Source: PUPG01 sp041686485
GTDB taxonomy: Bacteria > Bacteroidota > Bacteroidia > Bacteroidales > UBA7960
NCBI GenBank assembly: GCA_041686485.1
Contig: JAWLDT010000088.1
Span: 1 to 8,316, forward strand
DNA length: 8,316 nt
Direction of reading: 5' to 3'
Under the pieces are notes generated by a model. That model made no database searches and had not been told where the DNA came from. It saw nothing but the letters and a program-made list of their open reading frames with translations. A program made the translations under genes and the position numbers. Positions 6,401 to 8,316 of this stretch are shown here, one piece after another; the stretch's first letter is position 1; the number at the start of each line of letters is the position of its first letter.

Positions 6401-6930
6401 TTCTCAATTTCCTCTTCCAGGAAATCTGCAAAACGTTTCAGTTCATTCGTGCTGAATTCCCCGCTGAGATTCATATTCATGATCGGGAATTCCGAAAAGT
6501 CAATGTCTATCACTACAGGGTCGGAAGGCAGGTCGGAGGGCAGGTCGCCCTGCACCCTGTCCACGGCATCTTTCACATCCTGGAGGCCCTCTTCTATGTT
6601 GATCTCCGTTTCGAACTCCACAAAAATTTCTGAATTATCCTGTGAGGATGTGGACCTGAGTTCCCTGATCCCGGTAATGGTATGGATTTCGTTTTCCAGC
6701 GGACGGGTAACCAGGTTTTCCATGTCTGCCGGCGGATTTCCGGGATACCTGGTTTGTACAAGCACCGTAGGAATTTCCACTTCGGGGAAGAGTTCTTTCG
6801 GAAGACTCCGGTAGGAGAGAGTTCCAAAAACGGCTACGATAAAGGTGATAAGAAAAATGGTGTTCTTGTTCTTCAGCGCCAATGTAGCCGGCTTAAACTC
6901 CCGGATGGCCTTGTTTTCTTTATTCATCAT
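3487..6930 (-). CDS. RND efflux transporter permease subunit (AcrB-like)
   Basis: This is the inner-membrane pump of a tripartite efflux system; it uses an ion gradient to drive substrates from periplasm or membrane into an outer-membrane channel. The 1147 residues show the RND duplication: a transmembrane helix at about 22-40, a large periplasmic loop (41-345), helices at about 348-501, then TM7 at about 597-616, a second periplasmic loop (617-942), and helices from about 943 to 1134. Family motifs include FPEVEIPTVLVQTRYPG (48-64), GLLVDNSIVAVDN (408-420), and RFRPVVLTAITTVLGLFPLA (1057-1076). It is longer than AcrB (about 1050), mainly because of two additional hydrophobic segments (about 524-541 and 546-566) between TM6 and TM7. 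The AcrB relay pair Asp407/Asp408 aligns with D412/N413, and Lys940 with N1013. ATGs at 6930 and 6927 are adjacent, with GGAG just upstream. The gene lies 35 bp after the adaptor gene and forms an operon with it. I see no methionine-rich metal-pump signature; the substrate is unknown. Confidence 0.96.
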   Translation of the reverse strand: MMNKENKAIREFKPATLALKNKNTIFLITFIVAVFGTLSYRSLPKELFPEVEIPTVLVQTRYPGNPPADMENLVTRPLENEIHTITGIRELRSTSSQDNSEIFVEFETEINIEEGLQDVKDAVDRVQGDLPSDLPSDPVVIDIDFSEFPIMNMNLSGEFSTNELKRFADFLEEEIENVPEVSKVEITGIEEREIQINADPHKLELYQLSFDDLDAAISSENVSMAGGSLRFEDGTRWALRTMGEFTDIRQIEDIIVQHEDQQIVYLYEVAEVVDAYADPTSYTRLDDQPVVSLQVIKNAGDNLLSATENIQQVLYLARQNGDLPDELNVTITNDQSEEIGIQLSNLENSVIMAVILVVLVLYLFLGLKNALFVGIAIPLSMLMSFMVFGIVSLQINMIVLFSLILALGLLVDNSIVAVDNIFRFVERDYSILEAARRAIGEIAMPIITSTATTLSAFLPLAFWTGITGEFMKYLPLTLIIVLTSSLFVALVIIPVFSYTFFRNSTKKGEAASRQTKAPNKLRRKLIITGILILAGVFMHLAGSTLFGNLFLLAAMLFALGYFVLARLAKWFQQVLLPFLEKLYINTLSYALRGRNPYTFLLGTLLALILAIISFGLRSPNVLFFPDNEPQFINILMELPVGTDIDETNKRVSEVEEKVDDLIEPYSHIVKSMLTTVGRGAVGEMEMSTGETPNRGLITVTFEQFDMRGGISTNEIMAELSEALTGQYPGIDFMIEKNMAGPPSGKPINLEISGQDIERLMALTDTIKNRISRAGIQGIEGLSKDLDSDNPEILIHIDREAARRFGLSTFMIANTIRTALFGLEVSTFKVGEEEYPIQLRLQEEYRHNLSSLMNQRITFRSQSTGRIMQVPISAVANVEYSKTYGAINRIDRNRVITLSSNVLPGYNANRINQQIMQLMDGMELPGGYDYAFTGEQQEQEESMEFLIRALLIAVSLIALILVTQFNSVFKPFIIIGSVIFSTAGVFMGLAIFNMDFIIIMMGVGIVSLAGVVVNNAIVLVDYTDYLHKQKRLELDTGEDDLLDPETSLSLIERAGHTRFRPVVLTAITTVLGLFPLAIGLNINFVTLLTEFDPQIYFGGDNARFWGPMSWTVIFGLTVATFLTLVIVPCMYQIILSTRRKVRQLIQKN

Positions 6931-6965
6931 GCTCCGCGTGGTTATGGAAAGAATACTTCCGGATA

Positions 6966-8174
6966 CTATTCATAGGATTCTATACTGATTTTTTCCCCGT
7001 TGGTCAGATTACGATGTCCCTGCCTGATCAGCAAATCGCCTGTTTTAAGGCCATCTGTTACCTGGGTTTTGCCTTCGCTGTCTTTCCCTCTTTCAATGTA
7101 TGCCTTTCGTGCTATCCTGTTTCCTGCAGGGTCCTCCTCCGCCACATACACGTAATGGCCCTGGGTGTCATAACCGATCAGCATAGAGGGGATGACAATC
7201 GCTTCTTCTGCTTCAGCCGACTGCACACTGATATTGGCCATCATATTTGGTTTGAACCTGCCGTTGTCGTTCGGGATTTTGAGCTGCAAACGGAAAGAAC
7301 GGTTCTCCGGGTTAATTACATGCCCGACCCGGTACACAGGAACCGTCATCTCCACGTCAGGGTAGGCCGGGAAACGGAGGATCACATCGCGCCCTTCAGA
7401 TACATCGGGGAGGTATGATTCGGATACATCCGCATTGATGTAGAGTTCGTCAAGGCTGATGATCTGCATTACCGGGGTGCCCGGCATGGCCAGTTCCCCT
7501 TCTTTAATAAAATGCTCATCCACAAAACCATCGAAGGGCGCCTTCATCACTGCCATCCCTTTCTGCGATTGCAGTGTTTCCAGGTTGTTTCTGAGACGTT
7601 CTGCCTGGTTTCTGGCCTCCAGGTACTGGACCTCACTGCCTATCTCCTGATCCCACAGCCTTTTTTGACGCTGATAAATTGTTTCAGCCAACTGTAGACT
7701 GGTTTTTATTTCTTCAATCTGTCCCTCCACCACATCTGTAGATAAGCGCGCCACCACCTGTCCGCGGGTTACCGGGTCTCCCTTTTTTACAAGTAACTTT
7801 CTGATGTGTCCGCTGGTTTCCGGGCTGATAGTGGCCGAACTGACTGCCTCCACGGTGGCGCTTACACTGATGAAATCAGCAAACACAGAAGGTTCAAGCT
7901 TCGATACAGTCACAAGGACATCATTGTTTCTAACGGTTTCTTCGCCCCGTGCATCAAGTGTCTGACGTAGCTCGTTCACTTTTTGGGTCAGGCGGTTGAT
8001 CTCCGCATTGTATTCATCTATCTGGCTGCGGATCTGGTCGCTGTCCTCCTCTGAGGAAGAAGATTCATTGCTGCATGACTGCATTCCAACAGTGAGTGCC
8101 AGCAGGACGAAGAATGAAAGGCGTAGTACCTTTTTTAGTCCTGCGGGAGTCTTCATTAAATATGCTGGGTTCAT
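6966..8174 (-). CDS. RND efflux periplasmic adaptor subunit, lipoprotein (HlyD/AcrA-like)
   Basis: The adaptor bridges the permease and the outer-membrane channel in the periplasm. A lipoprotein signal ends in MQSC (31-34), so C34 is the probable lipid anchor, followed by a Ser/Glu linker (35-45). A predicted heptad-like helix (about 46-78) comes before the usual adaptor core. The core has a first lipoyl half (113-144, SGHIRKLLVKKGDPV), an alpha-helical hairpin (about 147-205), a second lipoyl half (207-240, KAPFDGFVDEHFIKEGE), a beta-barrel (about 242-318) and a membrane-proximal domain (about 322-402). At 402 residues it is of normal family length. The ATG at 8174 is the longest start; the one at 8156 (MKTPAGLKK) gives a more typical short basic lipoprotein signal and is a serious alternative. 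It is the first gene of the pump operon in this window; no TolC-like gene is present, so the channel is encoded elsewhere or beyond 8316. Confidence 0.95.
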   Translation of the reverse strand: MNPAYLMKTPAGLKKVLRLSFFVLLALTVGMQSCSNESSSSEEDSDQIRSQIDEYNAEINRLTQKVNELRQTLDARGEETVRNNDVLVTVSKLEPSVFADFISVSATVEAVSSATISPETSGHIRKLLVKKGDPVTRGQVVARLSTDVVEGQIEEIKTSLQLAETIYQRQKRLWDQEIGSEVQYLEARNQAERLRNNLETLQSQKGMAVMKAPFDGFVDEHFIKEGELAMPGTPVMQIISLDELYINADVSESYLPDVSEGRDVILRFPAYPDVEMTVPVYRVGHVINPENRSFRLQLKIPNDNGRFKPNMMANISVQSAEAEEAIVIPSMLIGYDTQGHYVYVAEEDPAGNRIARKAYIERGKDSEGKTQVTDGLKTGDLLIRQGHRNLTNGEKISIESYE

Positions 8175-8228
8175 CTGTTTATAATTTTGTAACTATCTGT
8201 TATTTAGTTTTATGTAGTTGTATTTAAG

Positions 8229-8316
8229 CTGCCCTTCAGGGCGTTTCCGGGGTTGTTGGCTCTATGTCGACCCAGGGCGTTGCCACCGGGCTGAAATAAA
8301 TTGCCCTTCAGGACGC
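8229..8316. repeat. GC-rich palindromic repeat, cut by the window edge
   Basis: Two copies of TGCCCTTCAGGGCG-like sequence (8230-8243 and 8302-8315; 13 of 14 bases match) flank a hairpin at 8271-8290. In each copy the GCCCT and AGGGC arms form a small palindrome; the second has one G-to-A change. The central hairpin pairs CCCAG with the CGGG-side bases and GGC with GCC around a 3-nt loop. The composition is much more GC-rich than the AT-rich stretch next to it (8175-8228). No reading frame here is supported. I recall similar 'GCCCTTCAGGGCG' elements dispersed between genes in Bacteroidota, but this is memory, not a search. The element continues past 8316. Confidence 0.55.

Noticed and set aside
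6371..6814. Ser-rich plus-strand open frame opposite the permease N-terminus
   Set aside because: Antisense shadow; composition reflects the complementary strand of an acidic coding region.

Overview
The window looks like an ordinary chromosomal segment from a member of the Bacteroidota. Three things point there. Intergenic regions carry TAnnTTTG-type -7 elements (perfect copies at 836-843 on the minus strand, and at 1436-1443, 2195-2202 and 2287-2294 on the plus strand). Shine-Dalgarno sequences are mostly weak or absent. The gene content also fits: a greA-HIT pair, a four-Cys Rieske-like lipoprotein, and a lipoprotein RND adaptor. No species can be named from the sequence alone.

Layout, left to right. 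Positions 16-131 are a degenerate 7-nt pyrimidine repeat. Two minus-strand genes follow: a Sfp/HetI-type 4'-phosphopantetheinyl transferase (130-774) and, upstream of it in transcription, a small lipoprotein with a Rieske-like fold whose usual His ligands are missing (934-1377). A 131-bp divergent intergenic region separates these from a plus-strand gene for a membrane-anchored, highly charged protein of unknown function (1509-2165). Next is a 297-bp intergenic region with a perfect inverted repeat, a terminator-like hairpin with a U tract, and a good promoter for greA (2463-2936). greA is followed by a HIT-family nucleotide-binding protein (3009-3407). Convergent to these is a two-gene minus-strand operon for an RND efflux pump: the lipoprotein periplasmic adaptor (6966-8174) and then the 1147-residue inner-membrane permease (3487-6930). 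The right edge (about 8229-8316) carries a GC-rich palindromic repeat that runs out of the window.

How the genes work together. The adaptor and permease should form an envelope-spanning export complex with a TolC-like outer-membrane channel, but no channel gene lies in the window. GreA rescues backtracked RNA polymerase; its HIT neighbour is probably a co-transcribed nucleotide hydrolase of unknown substrate. The transferase activates carrier proteins, but no carrier-protein gene is nearby. I found no CRISPR array, RNA gene, transposase or phage gene, and I do not see a clear new multi-gene system. The points most worth a second look are the ligand-altered Rieske-like lipoprotein, the permease's altered proton-relay residues and extra membrane helices, the inverted repeat/hairpin block before greA, the unknown charged membrane protein, and the two repeat regions at the window edges.
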